Assembly: GCA_965279125.1 (NCBI GenBank)
Contig: CBDIHL010000039.1
Location: forward strand, 136,794 to 200,793
Reading direction: 5' to 3'
Source: Dinoroseobacter sp965279125
GTDB lineage: Bacteria > Pseudomonadota > Alphaproteobacteria > Rhodobacterales > Rhodobacteraceae
DNA length: 64,000 bases
The notes under the pieces are model-generated. The model saw only the letters and a program-made list of their open reading frames with translations. It had not been told where the DNA came from and made no database searches. The position numbers and the translations under genes were made by a program. This document shows, in pieces, positions 35,798 through 44,748 of the stretch (positions are counted from its first letter, which is position 1; each line of letters starts with the position of its first letter).

Positions 35798-36472
35798 ATG
35801 CCGGACCAGCAAGCTCTTGTTCTCGTTGGGGCCGGGGGAACCGCCTCTGATGTGCTTAGCCTGATAGAAGCGCATAATCAGTCTTCTTCGGGGCCGCGTT
35901 ATGCAGTGCATGGCCTTCTTGATGACGGCTTGGCGGTCGGCTGCGAAGTGCGGGGTCAACCCGTCCTCGGGAAGCTGTCCGAAGGGGCAGGTTTGCGGGA
36001 TGCTACGCCAGACCTATTGTTCGTTGACTGCCTTGGAAGCCCCGGTAGCCATGCGCGGCGTGCGCACATTTTGCAAAGCAATCAGCTGGATACCGAGCAC
36101 TTTGCCACTTTGATCCACCCCTCTGCGGTATGCGCCAACGATGTAAAAATAGGGCCGGGCTGCCTTGTGTTTGCCAATGTCACAATCCTGTCGGGCGTCA
36201 CGCTGGGCCGCCATGTGACGGTGTTGTCCAACTGCGTGCTCAATCACAATGTCGATGTTGCTGATTATGCCATCCTTGCCAGCAGCGTTTGCTTGTCAGG
36301 TGAGGTGCAGGTCGGCCATAGCGCCTACATCGGCTGTGGTGCAAACGTGAAGGAGCGCACCTCGATTGGGGCAGAAGCGCTTGTCGGATTGGGCAGCGCA
36401 GTTATCCGCGATGTTGCAGTTGGCGAAACAGTTGCCGGTGTGCCCGCCAAAGCGCTCATACGACAGTCATGA
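35798..36472 (+). CDS. NeuD/PglD-family sugar O/N-acetyltransferase
   Basis: 224 residues. N-terminal Rossmann-like part (LVLVGAGGTASDVLSLIEAH), then a left-handed beta-helix from about residue 105 with hexapeptides (CLVFANVTILSGVTLGRHVT), ending VAGVPAKALIRQS. PglD-type members acetylate UDP-4-amino-6-deoxy sugars; NeuD-type members O-acetylate sialic acids. A FlaA1/PglF-like dehydratase, a DegT aminotransferase and a PglC-like transferase are all in the window, which favours a PglD-like role. Its stop overlaps the next start by 4 bases. Confidence 0.82.
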   Translation: MPDQQALVLVGAGGTASDVLSLIEAHNQSSSGPRYAVHGLLDDGLAVGCEVRGQPVLGKLSEGAGLRDATPDLLFVDCLGSPGSHARRAHILQSNQLDTEHFATLIHPSAVCANDVKIGPGCLVFANVTILSGVTLGRHVTVLSNCVLNHNVDVADYAILASSVCLSGEVQVGHSAYIGCGANVKERTSIGAEALVGLGSAVIRDVAVGETVAGVPAKALIRQS

Positions 36473-37644
36473 AGATTCTCATCGTCAGCGGCATGTTTCC
36501 CCCGATCAAGACGGGGACCGCATTTTATGCACGAAACCTCGCTTTGGCGCTGGAGGCACGTGGACATGAGATCACGGTTGCAGCTCTAGAGACTCAATTC
36601 CCGGAGGTTGACAATGCTATTGCTGGATCCGGCATAACGCTTCACAGATTGCCGACTGCTGTCCTGCCGCTGGCTGGTTTTTTTAAGCACTTTCAGCTTT
36701 GCGCATGGAACCCCAGAACATGGAGCAAAATGCGCCGGATCGCGCAGAACTGCGACGCTGATGTGGTTTTGCTGATTAACCATTACCTCGACATAGCCTT
36801 TCCAGCGATTTTTGCCGCACGCAGCATTCGGGCCCCGCTCGTCTGTTCTGTTGGGACGCAGCTGCAATCCCTGAACCCTCGGCGGAACCGCATCCTGAAT
36901 ATATTGGATTGGGCGATTTGCGGGCGTCTCATCTTTCCGTTCTGCAAGAAACTGATTGCTTGGGATCAGCAAATCCAAACCTATCTTGAAGATGTCCAAG
37001 GGCTTGGCATCCGTCGCAAGATTGAGATCGTCAATTACGGGGCCAATGGCGATATTGATGCATTGGCCCAACGCCCGCATGTTTATGGCCCTGCACGTGT
37101 TATCCTCGGGGTCGGTGCGATCAGCGAACAGCGCAGTTTCGTGCCCTTGGTTACCGCCTTTGCGTCGATCGCAGAGGCCCACCCTGATCTGACCCTGCGC
37201 TTGATCGGGCATGAATACTTTGATGCCGCGCGCCGCTTGGTCGTCGAGAAAGGGCTGGAAGATCGAGTGATCTTTCTTGGAGAGCAGCCGCATGACGTAG
37301 TCTTATCAGAAATGGAAAATGCGGACCTGTTTTATTCGTCCTTAACCGGGAAGTATGTGGGCCTCGGTACGGCAACGATCGAAGCGATGTTGCTGGGCCT
37401 GCCGACGATGGCAAATGTTCCGTTGAACTTGCTTGGGCGCCATTTGCTTGAAGACAATGTTCATCTGTTCCAAGCCACCAGTACGGACCCAAGGGATATT
37501 GCTGAAAGACTGACACACATCCTCGCGGATACGCCGTTACGCAAAAGGGTCGGTCAAGGCGGCCGTCAGTTTGTGCACACCAATATGAATTGGAGTGGTG
37601 TCGCGCGGGATATGGAAGCTGCACTTGAGGCAACGCTTTCATGA
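36469..37644 (+). CDS. Glycosyltransferase family 4-like protein
   Basis: 391 residues, GT-B. N-terminal MKILIVSGMFPPIKTGTAFY with the Gly-rich acceptor loop; C-terminal ARVILGVGAISEQRSFVPLV and YSSLTGKYVGLGTATIEAML with the donor-binding Glu region. Cytoplasmic or peripheral. It overlaps the acetyltransferase before it and the flippase-like gene after it by 4 bases each. Sugar specificity is unknown. Confidence 0.8.
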   Translation: MKILIVSGMFPPIKTGTAFYARNLALALEARGHEITVAALETQFPEVDNAIAGSGITLHRLPTAVLPLAGFFKHFQLCAWNPRTWSKMRRIAQNCDADVVLLINHYLDIAFPAIFAARSIRAPLVCSVGTQLQSLNPRRNRILNILDWAICGRLIFPFCKKLIAWDQQIQTYLEDVQGLGIRRKIEIVNYGANGDIDALAQRPHVYGPARVILGVGAISEQRSFVPLVTAFASIAEAHPDLTLRLIGHEYFDAARRLVVEKGLEDRVIFLGEQPHDVVLSEMENADLFYSSLTGKYVGLGTATIEAMLLGLPTMANVPLNLLGRHLLEDNVHLFQATSTDPRDIAERLTHILADTPLRKRVGQGGRQFVHTNMNWSGVARDMEAALEATLS

Positions 37645-38663
37645 CAGATCAGGTGCCTCAGAAGAGCTGGTTTCGGGCTAATTTTGTCACGCTACTCGGG
37701 CTGTCGGTCAGTTTGATCGCGCTATTGTGGTTGGGTCGCAATGTTGCATGGGCAGATGTTGGCGAAGCACTCGGGGCCGTGCAGATCGCGAAGCTTTGGC
37801 CGGTGCCCGCGCTGCTGGCGGTTGCGTTTGTGTTGCGCGCCTTGCGTTGGCAAGTCCTGATCGAACACAATCCACCCGTGCCGTTCGCTCCCAGCTTTCG
37901 TGCATTGATGATGGGGTATTTGTTTAACACAATTCTGCCAGCGCGGGCCGGAGACCTCGTGCGCACGTTGGAGTTGGCACGCACGCAGCGTATGGCGCGC
38001 ACAAAGGTGCTTGCGACCTTGGTCACCGAAAAGATTGTTGATCTGGGGTCTGTCTTGATCTTGCTGTCGATGGTTTTGCTGATTTACCCGGAGCTGCCGG
38101 ATTGGCTGGGTACAACTGGATTTGGCATCGGGACAGTGACGGGCGTGCTGCTTGCCGTGACGCTGGCCTTGCACTTACTTGGCCCCGAGCGCCTGTCACA
38201 TGTGTTGGCTTTCCTTGGCAAACGCTTGCCGGCCGTTATCGCTGCCCGTTTGGAGCCGATGATGCGCGCAGGCTTGCAAGGCCTAACATCGCTGTTCAAA
38301 CCTTTGCGTCTGGGGCTGGTTGCCTTGTTGACTGGGATGACATGGGCTGTCGAGGTCGTGCTCGTTTATCATGTCGCCCAAGCCTGCGGCGTGGATCTGT
38401 CACTGGGCAATGCGCTGTTTGTGTTGTTGGTGCTCGCGGTCGTCAGTATGGTGCCTGCCTCACCGGGCATGATCGGAACATACGAGGTTTTTGGCGTCAT
38501 GGCCCTTGGTATCCTCGGTGTGGCAGATGGGAACGCTTTTGTGGTTATTGTAACCTTGCATGTCATTACCTTGGCGGGCGCGATCTTGCTCGGGCTGGCT
38601 TGCATGGCGACGCGCCCGTCTTCCAGCCAACCGAATACAGAACCGGATCAGGCCAATGAATGA
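37641..38663 (+). CDS. Lysylphosphatidylglycerol-synthase-TM-like membrane protein
   Basis: 340 residues, about 8 transmembrane helices, PF03706 family (flippase-like domain of MprF, also in AglD-type proteins). Seen: LVSVSLIALLWLG-like first helix, RAGDLVRTLELARTQRMART near residue 100, and VVSMVPASPGMIGTYEVFGV near residue 275, all typical. Stand-alone members are proposed to move lipids or lipid-linked sugars across the membrane. It overlaps the next two membrane genes in a chain, so it may form part of one complex or pathway. Confidence 0.82.
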   Translation: MTDQVPQKSWFRANFVTLLGLSVSLIALLWLGRNVAWADVGEALGAVQIAKLWPVPALLAVAFVLRALRWQVLIEHNPPVPFAPSFRALMMGYLFNTILPARAGDLVRTLELARTQRMARTKVLATLVTEKIVDLGSVLILLSMVLLIYPELPDWLGTTGFGIGTVTGVLLAVTLALHLLGPERLSHVLAFLGKRLPAVIAARLEPMMRAGLQGLTSLFKPLRLGLVALLTGMTWAVEVVLVYHVAQACGVDLSLGNALFVLLVLAVVSMVPASPGMIGTYEVFGVMALGILGVADGNAFVVIVTLHVITLAGAILLGLACMATRPSSSQPNTEPDQANE

Positions 38664-38841
38664 TGTGCGTTCGAAAGCCATAGCCGTGTTGATCGTGTTA
38701 TGGATGGCCTTGATGACCGGGCTGTTTGCGCTGGTGATGTTGCCGCCGGGCAGCGGTGTTTCACAGATGCTTCCAGCTCCCGTCGCGGCGGTGCAAAGCT
38801 ACGTCTACGGCCAGTTTCACAGCCCATCGACTTTGTGGTGA
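38656..38841 (+). CDS. Small single-helix membrane protein, 61 residues
   Basis: Starts ATG 38656, 8 bases inside the previous gene; stop TGA 38839-38841 overlaps the GTG start of the next gene (GTGA). One hydrophobic helix (AIAVLIVLWMALMTGLFALV) followed by about 30 residues likely in the periplasm, ending SPSTLW. The frame relation to the next gene does not fit a single-base insertion like those found elsewhere, so I take it as a separate coupled small gene. Function unknown; possibly an accessory subunit of the large neighbour. Confidence 0.6.
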   Translation: MNDVRSKAIAVLIVLWMALMTGLFALVMLPPGSGVSQMLPAPVAAVQSYVYGQFHSPSTLW

Positions 38842-40757
38842 ACGCGGTGGGTTTGCTGTCCCAAACAACCGGCGGGATCGAGGGCCTTTGGGCCGTGGTG
38901 GTCTGCGCGATCTATGCGGGGGCGTGTTTGGGGTTGGGCTGGCGTCTGAGTGTGTTGATCCAAGGCGGGCGGCGCGAAGATGAAGATGTGGAAAGAGCGT
39001 CGGCGTTCTTGATAGGAGTGCTGTCAGTCGGCGCATTCTTGATCGGTATGAGCCTCTTGGGTGCGCTAAAGCCAATCGTGATTTGGGGTCTCCTTGGACT
39101 GTGCTACGCAGTCAGCCTTCCACTTTGGCGCGGTTACCTCCTGAGCGGTCTATCCCTGAAGATAGCCCAACAGCTTTGGCATGAGGCGTCTCGCGCCGAA
39201 CGAGCGTTGGGTTCGGCGGTTGCGTTTCTGGCCGCGGCTTATGGCGCCGCAGCATTGATCAAGCCCCCCATTGGCGATGCTGAAGCGTTTTACATGAGCT
39301 ATGCGCAGCTTCTCGCTGAGACGAATCGTTTGATCCCAATGCCCGGTGGATTCGAGTTTTTCTCCACCATCAGTTTGCCCGGCGAGTTGCATTTTGCGGC
39401 GTTGATCAGCTTGGCAGGACAGGGAGCCGCCAAGCTTTTCGTTCTACCGATTGCGGGGATCGCGGCGCTTTACTTGATGCGGATTTGCGAGGCATGCGGT
39501 GGTGGACGGATGGCGCAACTCGTCGTCTTGATTGTCTTGCTGTCGTCGTCGACGTTCACTCATTATGCAATCGATGGAAAAGTCGATCTGTTTGCTGCGG
39601 CCTTCGGTCTAGCCGCTGTCTATTGGGCCTTGGTCGCCACCACATCACCGCATCGCAAGTCAAGCTTGGTTTGGGTCGGCTTGATGACCGGGGCCGCGAC
39701 GATGGCGAAATTCTCTTATCTGCCGACACTTCTACCGGCTTTGCTGGTCATTTTGATCTGGCGCAATTTTGACGGGCGCTATTGCGGGTTTGGCGTCGCA
39801 GCGCGTGTGACCTTGCGAGAGGCGTTGGTGACTGCCGCATGGGCCACTTTACCGTGGCTCCCGCATTTTGCCAAAAATGCTGTGCTCTTTGGGGCACCGC
39901 TTGCGCCGTTCATTGGCGGCCCGCAAGATACCGCATGGCTGAACCAGGTTTGGTTTTCGCCTGAGACCACACGCTGGATCTTGGCAACCTATCCGTTCGC
40001 ACTCGTCTTCGGGCGCTACCCGATGCAAGGCGGCGGCTTGTCTTTTGTTCTGCTCGCCTGTGCGCCGTTGGTTTGGGTGGTGTGGCGCCAACTGGCTGGC
40101 GATAAGACGCTGTTGCGCCGCGTGGTTTTGGCTTGCCTGCTGGGCGTCGCCATCTGGATGATCCTGCGGCCATCGGTCATCGCGCCGCGGTATTTCCTCG
40201 CAACGATCCTGCTGATCGTGCCATTGATCGCCATCGCAACGCAGCGCGCTTTGGAGCGCTTGCCACAACTGCTGTTGCTGCGCGTTGGGATATTCGTCGT
40301 GTTGTGGGCGGCTCTGTTGAGCAGCACGTGGCATGTCCTTCCGACCTTGCGCGCCTTGCCAGCATATGCTGCGGGCACGCTGGATCGCTGCGCAATGGCC
40401 AGTGCGTATTGCGGCCCACAACAACATCTCGCGCGCAGTGCGGCACTGGGTGAGCGTGTTTATGTGGCTGGGTATTACAGATACTGGTTGCGCCCAGATC
40501 AGCTTTTATGCGGCGATACCCCGTCCGAGGCGCGCTTGATCGCGCAAAGTTCGGATCCGATCGCAGATTTGCAAAGGTATGGATTTAAACATCTCGTTAT
40601 CGACGAGACCAGCCACGGCGGCCTCCTTCGGGCCGTGTCGGATAATCCTGATGTCGAGCGGATCATGCAATCGGGGGTGGTCCATCTGTTTGCCGTCTCT
40701 CCACAGGTTGGCGCACCGCGGTCCTGTGAAATGACAGATACAGAAGGCGGAATATGA
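38838..40757 (+). CDS. Polytopic GT-C-like membrane glycosyltransferase
   Basis: 639 residues from GTG 38838. About 12 helices. After the first helices a loop has PPIGDAEAFYMSYAQLLAE, an acidic DxE-type motif typical of the first periplasmic loop in GT-C enzymes, which use lipid-phosphate sugar donors on the outer face. The C-terminal 130 residues form a soluble domain with GYYRYWLRPDQLLCGDTPSE. Such proteins (GT39/GT83-like) decorate polysaccharide or lipid A. The glycosyltransferase call is inference; an unclassified envelope protein is the alternative. Confidence 0.68.
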   Translation: MNAVGLLSQTTGGIEGLWAVVVCAIYAGACLGLGWRLSVLIQGGRREDEDVERASAFLIGVLSVGAFLIGMSLLGALKPIVIWGLLGLCYAVSLPLWRGYLLSGLSLKIAQQLWHEASRAERALGSAVAFLAAAYGAAALIKPPIGDAEAFYMSYAQLLAETNRLIPMPGGFEFFSTISLPGELHFAALISLAGQGAAKLFVLPIAGIAALYLMRICEACGGGRMAQLVVLIVLLSSSTFTHYAIDGKVDLFAAAFGLAAVYWALVATTSPHRKSSLVWVGLMTGAATMAKFSYLPTLLPALLVILIWRNFDGRYCGFGVAARVTLREALVTAAWATLPWLPHFAKNAVLFGAPLAPFIGGPQDTAWLNQVWFSPETTRWILATYPFALVFGRYPMQGGGLSFVLLACAPLVWVVWRQLAGDKTLLRRVVLACLLGVAIWMILRPSVIAPRYFLATILLIVPLIAIATQRALERLPQLLLLRVGIFVVLWAALLSSTWHVLPTLRALPAYAAGTLDRCAMASAYCGPQQHLARSAALGERVYVAGYYRYWLRPDQLLCGDTPSEARLIAQSSDPIADLQRYGFKHLVIDETSHGGLLRAVSDNPDVERIMQSGVVHLFAVSPQVGAPRSCEMTDTEGGI

Positions 40758-41719
40758 CCGTATCACAAGCTTCAACCGTGTCTGTGGTGATCCCAGCGTA
40801 TAATCACGCGGATTTCTTGGAGGGCGCTATCGCCTCGGTGTTGGGGCAAAGCCACGCGCAGATAGAGCTGATCGTGGTCAATGACGGATCTACGGATGCA
40901 ACAGCAGAAACGCTCGACGCGCTGGAACAGCGTTTTGCAGACAGCAGATTTAAGGTCATTCATCAAGAAAATGCCGGACAGGCCAAAGCCTTGGAGGCGG
41001 GATGGAATGCCGCAAGCGGGGCCGTCTTGGGCTATCTGAGCGCCGATGATCTGCTGGATAAGACGGCTGCCGCAGACAGCCTCGCGGCGCTACAAGGCGC
41101 GCCGGATGCTGTCGCAACTTACTGCGATTATCGGCTGATCGACCAGGCTGGACGCATCATTCGCAACGTCGCAGCGCCTGCCTACGACTATGAGCACATG
41201 TTGTGCGATGTGATCTGTCTGCCCGGTCCCGGAGCGTTTTTCACCCGCGATGCGTATCGTGAAACAGGGGCTTGGGATCCGAACTATCGTCAGATGCCGG
41301 ACTATGATTTCTGGTTGCGCATGGGCCTGCTTGGCGATTTTGTTCATATTTCCAAGACGCTTGCTTCGTTTCGCATCCATGAAGGATCGCAAACCTATTC
41401 CCGCACGACGCCCGAGCGCGCTCAAGAACCGATCCGCATTATTGAAGGCCTTTTCAAGCATCCAAATCTGAACGCGTCTTTGCGTGCTTTGCAGGATCGA
41501 GCGCTCTCCAGCGCGCATCTGGTGAGTGCTCAGTTACATTTCCGTGCAGGTCGATTGCAGGCAGGGATGCGCACAGCGGGCATCGCGCTAAGGCTTGCGC
41601 CGCGTCTGCTCGTCAAGCCGCATTTCTATAGGTCACTGGTGAACGCGATGACGAACCGGATTGGGCACCGTATTTTATGGACGTTGCGTGCTGTCATCCC
41701 AGGAGGGCGTGCGCAGTGA
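40754..41719 (+). CDS. Glycosyltransferase family 2
   Basis: 321 residues, GT-A fold. N-terminal VSVVIPAYNHADFLEGAIAS, then LIVVNDGSTDATAETLDALE and the DXD-like motif in GYLSADDLL near residue 95. Residues around 175-200 (PNYRQMPDYDFWLRMGLLGD) are the usual acceptor-side segment. Last gene of the plus-strand arm; it overlaps the GT-C-like gene by 4 bases and converges on the epimerase at 41738 with 18 bases between. Confidence 0.85.
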   Translation: MTVSQASTVSVVIPAYNHADFLEGAIASVLGQSHAQIELIVVNDGSTDATAETLDALEQRFADSRFKVIHQENAGQAKALEAGWNAASGAVLGYLSADDLLDKTAAADSLAALQGAPDAVATYCDYRLIDQAGRIIRNVAAPAYDYEHMLCDVICLPGPGAFFTRDAYRETGAWDPNYRQMPDYDFWLRMGLLGDFVHISKTLASFRIHEGSQTYSRTTPERAQEPIRIIEGLFKHPNLNASLRALQDRALSSAHLVSAQLHFRAGRLQAGMRTAGIALRLAPRLLVKPHFYRSLVNAMTNRIGHRILWTLRAVIPGGRAQ

Positions 41720-41737
41720 CACGGCTTCATAAAGCCA

Positions 41738-42880
41738 TTAGACGTCGCGCCGCCAAACCGTCCGATTTACGTAGTCCGTATAGCTTTGCACGATACGAAC
41801 AACTTGCTTTGAGACTGGATTAGGGTCCGTATCGGCCTGATAATCTGGTACCCTTGGCATGGTTTGGACATCACGATTGTGCTGCGCGCGGATGATCTGC
41901 ACGGCCTCAAGGACACGGTCTCGTTTTAGGCCACTCATGATCAAGGTGCCGACATCCATGCCCTCGGGGCGTTCATGGGCAGTTCGGATTGTGATCGCAG
42001 GCAGGTTCAACAGGCTCGCCTCTTCGGTGATTGTCCCGCTGTCTGAGATCACGCAGGCCGCGCCGATCTGCAATTTGTTGTAGTCGACAAACCCAAATGG
42101 CTTGAGGAACTGGATGCGCGCGTCCATCGTTAATCCTTCAAGCGCATCGAGCCGTTTGCGGGTGCGTGGATGTGTCGAGACGATGATTGGCAATTCGTAA
42201 GCTTCGGCCAAGCCGTTTAAGCTGTCGAGCAGTTGGCGCAACGTTTCTGGCGCATCGACATTCTCTTCCCTGTGGACGCTGACCAGAAAATAGCCGTCCT
42301 GCGTCAAGCCAAGCCGAGCCAGCACATCGGACGTTGCGATCTTGTCGCGGTAATGGGCCAAAACCTCATCCATATGGCTGCCAGTCTTGATGATCGTCTC
42401 GGCACGCACACCTTCTGCGATCAAGTAGCGCCGTGCGTGTTCGCTCAGAACCATGTTGATATCGCTCAGGTGGTCAACGACCTTCCGGTTCAGCTCCTCT
42501 GGGACACGCTGGTCAAAACATCGATTTCCGGCTTCCATATGGAAGACCGGGATCTTTCGACGTTTGGCCGCGATGACCGACAGGCAAGAGTTTGTGTCCC
42601 CATAGAGAAGCAAGGCATCAGGGGTTTCAGCCTCGAACACGGCGTCGGCCTTGGCAAGAATGTCGCCGATCATTTGGGCGGGGTTGGCACCTTGGGCATT
42701 CAAGAAGTGATCTGGTTTGCGGATTTCCAGATCGTCAAAGAAGACCTGGTTCAGCTCGTAGTCGTAGTTCTGCCCGGTATGGACCAGAACGTGATTGGTA
42801 TGACGGTCCATCTCTGCGATGATACGGGCCATTTTGATCAGCTCAGGCCGCGTGCCGACAATGGTCATGGTTTTAAGCAC
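41738..42880 (-). CDS. UDP-sugar 2-epimerase of the FnlC/WbjD (WecB-like) family
   Basis: 380 residues, GT-B-like fold of non-hydrolysing 2-epimerases. TIVGTRPELIKMARIIAEMD, HTGQNYDYELNQVFFDDL and VFHMEAGNRCFDQRVPEELN are conserved; the long HTGQNYDYELN form is that of FnlC/WbjD/CapG. These convert UDP-2-acetamido-2,6-dideoxy-L-talose to UDP-L-FucNAc. The last gene of the minus-strand arm, overlapping the FnlA-like gene by 8 bases, which supports that role over plain WecB (UDP-ManNAc). Confidence 0.83.
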   Translation of the reverse strand: MLKTMTIVGTRPELIKMARIIAEMDRHTNHVLVHTGQNYDYELNQVFFDDLEIRKPDHFLNAQGANPAQMIGDILAKADAVFEAETPDALLLYGDTNSCLSVIAAKRRKIPVFHMEAGNRCFDQRVPEELNRKVVDHLSDINMVLSEHARRYLIAEGVRAETIIKTGSHMDEVLAHYRDKIATSDVLARLGLTQDGYFLVSVHREENVDAPETLRQLLDSLNGLAEAYELPIIVSTHPRTRKRLDALEGLTMDARIQFLKPFGFVDYNKLQIGAACVISDSGTITEEASLLNLPAITIRTAHERPEGMDVGTLIMSGLKRDRVLEAVQIIRAQHNRDVQTMPRVPDYQADTDPNPVSKQVVRIVQSYTDYVNRTVWRRDV

Positions 42881-43883
42881 TGAGCTGTTCCTTGATGTAG
42901 TCGAGTTTCATCAACAGCTCTTTGACCTGCGCGACATTCAGCCGTTTGGTATTGTGCGAGGTGTAATCCTCAAGCGCGGAGACTTCGACTGCACCTTCGC
43001 TGAAATACTTAGCGTAGTTCAGGTCGCGCGCATCTGCAGGCACACGGTAATGTTCTCCGGTATCCTCGGCGCGTGCCATTTCTTCGCGCGACAGCAACGA
43101 CTCGTACAGCTTTTCGCCATGTCTGGTGCCGATCACATTGACCGGGACGTCGACACCAAACAGCTGACGCACGGCCTCTGCCAAGTCGCCAACAGTGGAT
43201 GCAGGGGCTTTTTGGACGAAGATGTCACCTTGTCGGCCATGCGCGAAGGCGTGAAGCACCAAGTCGACAGAGTCTTCCAGAGACATCAGGAACCGCGTCA
43301 TTTTGGGGTCGGTCACGGTCAGCGCTTTACCGCTTTTCAGTTGATCGATGAACAAGGGGATGACTGAGCCGCGCGAGGCCATCACGTTGCCATAGCGCGT
43401 GGCGCAAAACACGGTCTCTCCCTCAGCCCGACCGCGTGTCTTGGCGACCATTAGTTTCTCCATCATCGCCTTGGACATGCCCATCGCGTTGACCGGATAA
43501 ACGGCCTTGTCGGTAGACAAAACGATGACGCGCTTCACCTTGGCCTCCAACGCAGCGTTCATCACATTCTCGGTGCCGAGAATATTGGTCCGCACGGCCT
43601 CCATTGGGTGAAATTCGCAGGATGGGACTTGCTTGAGCGCTGCGGCATGAAACAGGTAGTCGACGCCATGCATCGCACCCCGGACGCTTTCGATTTCGCG
43701 CACATCCCCGATGTAAAAGCGCAGCTTGGGATTGTTCAGCGCAATGCGCATGTCCTCTTGCTTCTTTTCATCACGGCTGAAGATCCGAACTTCTTTCAGA
43801 TCAGAGTCGAGGAATCGGTTCAGGACTGCGTTGCCAAACGAGCCAGTGCCGCCGGTGATCATTAATGTTTTGTTCTTAAACAC
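42873..43883 (-). CDS. UDP-GlcNAc 4,6-dehydratase/5-epimerase (FnlA/WbjB type)
   Basis: 336 residues. TLMITGGTGSFGNAVLNRFL cofactor site, FHAAALKQVPSCEFHPMEAV, and VLSTDKAVYPVNAMGMSKAM with a Met-x-x-x-Lys in place of the common Tyr-x-x-x-Lys, a hallmark of the FlaA1/FnlA group. It starts the L-FucNAc branch from UDP-GlcNAc by dehydration and 5-epimerisation (and possibly 3-epimerisation). Its neighbours on both sides are the expected reductase and 2-epimerase. A CapD-like inverting dehydratase (PseB-type) is the main alternative. Confidence 0.85.
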   Translation of the reverse strand: MFKNKTLMITGGTGSFGNAVLNRFLDSDLKEVRIFSRDEKKQEDMRIALNNPKLRFYIGDVREIESVRGAMHGVDYLFHAAALKQVPSCEFHPMEAVRTNILGTENVMNAALEAKVKRVIVLSTDKAVYPVNAMGMSKAMMEKLMVAKTRGRAEGETVFCATRYGNVMASRGSVIPLFIDQLKSGKALTVTDPKMTRFLMSLEDSVDLVLHAFAHGRQGDIFVQKAPASTVGDLAEAVRQLFGVDVPVNVIGTRHGEKLYESLLSREEMARAEDTGEHYRVPADARDLNYAKYFSEGAVEVSALEDYTSHNTKRLNVAQVKELLMKLDYIKEQLSA

Positions 43884-43893
43884 CTGTGCGTCC

Positions 43894-44748
43894 TTATTTG
43901 AAATCGCGCATACGCGTTATGAGTGTCGGCCAATCTGGCGCTCTATACCCTGTGGCCTGCTCGAACCGAGACCCATCCAAAGAGCGGTCAATCGTCAGAG
44001 CGTCGTCCGGCATGATTTGAATGGATTTGCCATAGATGTCTGCGACCAATGCCAACAGGTCATATTTGGAGATTGGCGTGGCAGCAACATGATAGACCCC
44101 GTGCAACGCGGGTCTTGGTAGGACATGGGTGTGTATCACGGAGGCCAGCTCGCAGGTGGGCAGGCCCGAAAAAATTGCTCGCGTGAAGCCCTTGATTGAT
44201 CCCTCTTGAGCCAGGAACCAGCCAATCAGTCCGGTCGCGCGGGCCAACTCAGGTCCGATAATTGAGGTGCGCAATGTGATCGCATTCGGATAGTCGACTT
44301 CGCCAATGAACTTGGAGGATCCGTAGAGGTCAGTCGCGTCGCTTTGATCGGCCTCGGTATAGTTGCCTTTGGCACCCGAAAAGACACAGTCTGTGCTCAT
44401 GTGGATCAACCGTGCTCCGATCAAAGCGGCGAGGCGCGCCAACCGGTGCGGCAGCATTGCGTTGACCGGCAAAGCAACCAATGGATCTGCGCTGCTTTCC
44501 AATTGCTTGATCAGACCGACGCAGTTGATGACGATGTCAGGCTTCACCTGATCGAACAAGCGAACCAAAGCATCGGTATCTAAGACATCGATGCCCGTGA
44601 TAATGCGCGTGCGCATGGGTTCCGGAAAATGCCGTGTCACGTTTGATGCGCGTCCAGTGCCCCAAACCTCGAGTGCCGGATCATGGCTTAACCGTTGGAA
44701 TGTGACATGTCCCAGCATGCCCGAGACGCCCAAGACCAGAATTTTCAT
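43894..44748 (-). CDS. RmlD-like NDP-4-keto-sugar reductase
   Basis: 284 residues. KILVLGVSGMLGHVTFQRLS cofactor site, HMSTDCVFSGAKGNYTEADQ and YGSSKFIGEV catalytic part, all RmlD-like. Placed between FnlA-like and a glycosyltransferase gene, where FnlB/WbjC would be expected to reduce the 4-keto sugar. FnlB/WbjC proteins are longer (about 370) with a C-terminal cupin; this protein lacks that domain, so it may be a functional substitute with the same or another stereochemistry. Overlaps the upstream glycosyltransferase gene by 4 bases. Confidence 0.78.
   Translation of the reverse strand: MKILVLGVSGMLGHVTFQRLSHDPALEVWGTGRASNVTRHFPEPMRTRIITGIDVLDTDALVRLFDQVKPDIVINCVGLIKQLESSADPLVALPVNAMLPHRLARLAALIGARLIHMSTDCVFSGAKGNYTEADQSDATDLYGSSKFIGEVDYPNAITLRTSIIGPELARATGLIGWFLAQEGSIKGFTRAIFSGLPTCELASVIHTHVLPRPALHGVYHVAATPISKYDLLALVADIYGKSIQIMPDDALTIDRSLDGSRFEQATGYRAPDWPTLITRMRDFK

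Noticed and set aside
38656..40757. A frameshift joining the 61-residue gene to the GT-C-like gene
   Set aside because: The frame step does not fit a single extra base as at the other sites, and the junction is a normal GTGA stop/start overlap.
41738..42880. The 2-epimerase as WecB (UDP-ManNAc) or WbpI
   Set aside because: The HTGQNYDYELN form and the linked FnlA-like and reductase genes favour the L-FucNAc route, though WbpI-like use with the WbpA-E product cannot be fully excluded.
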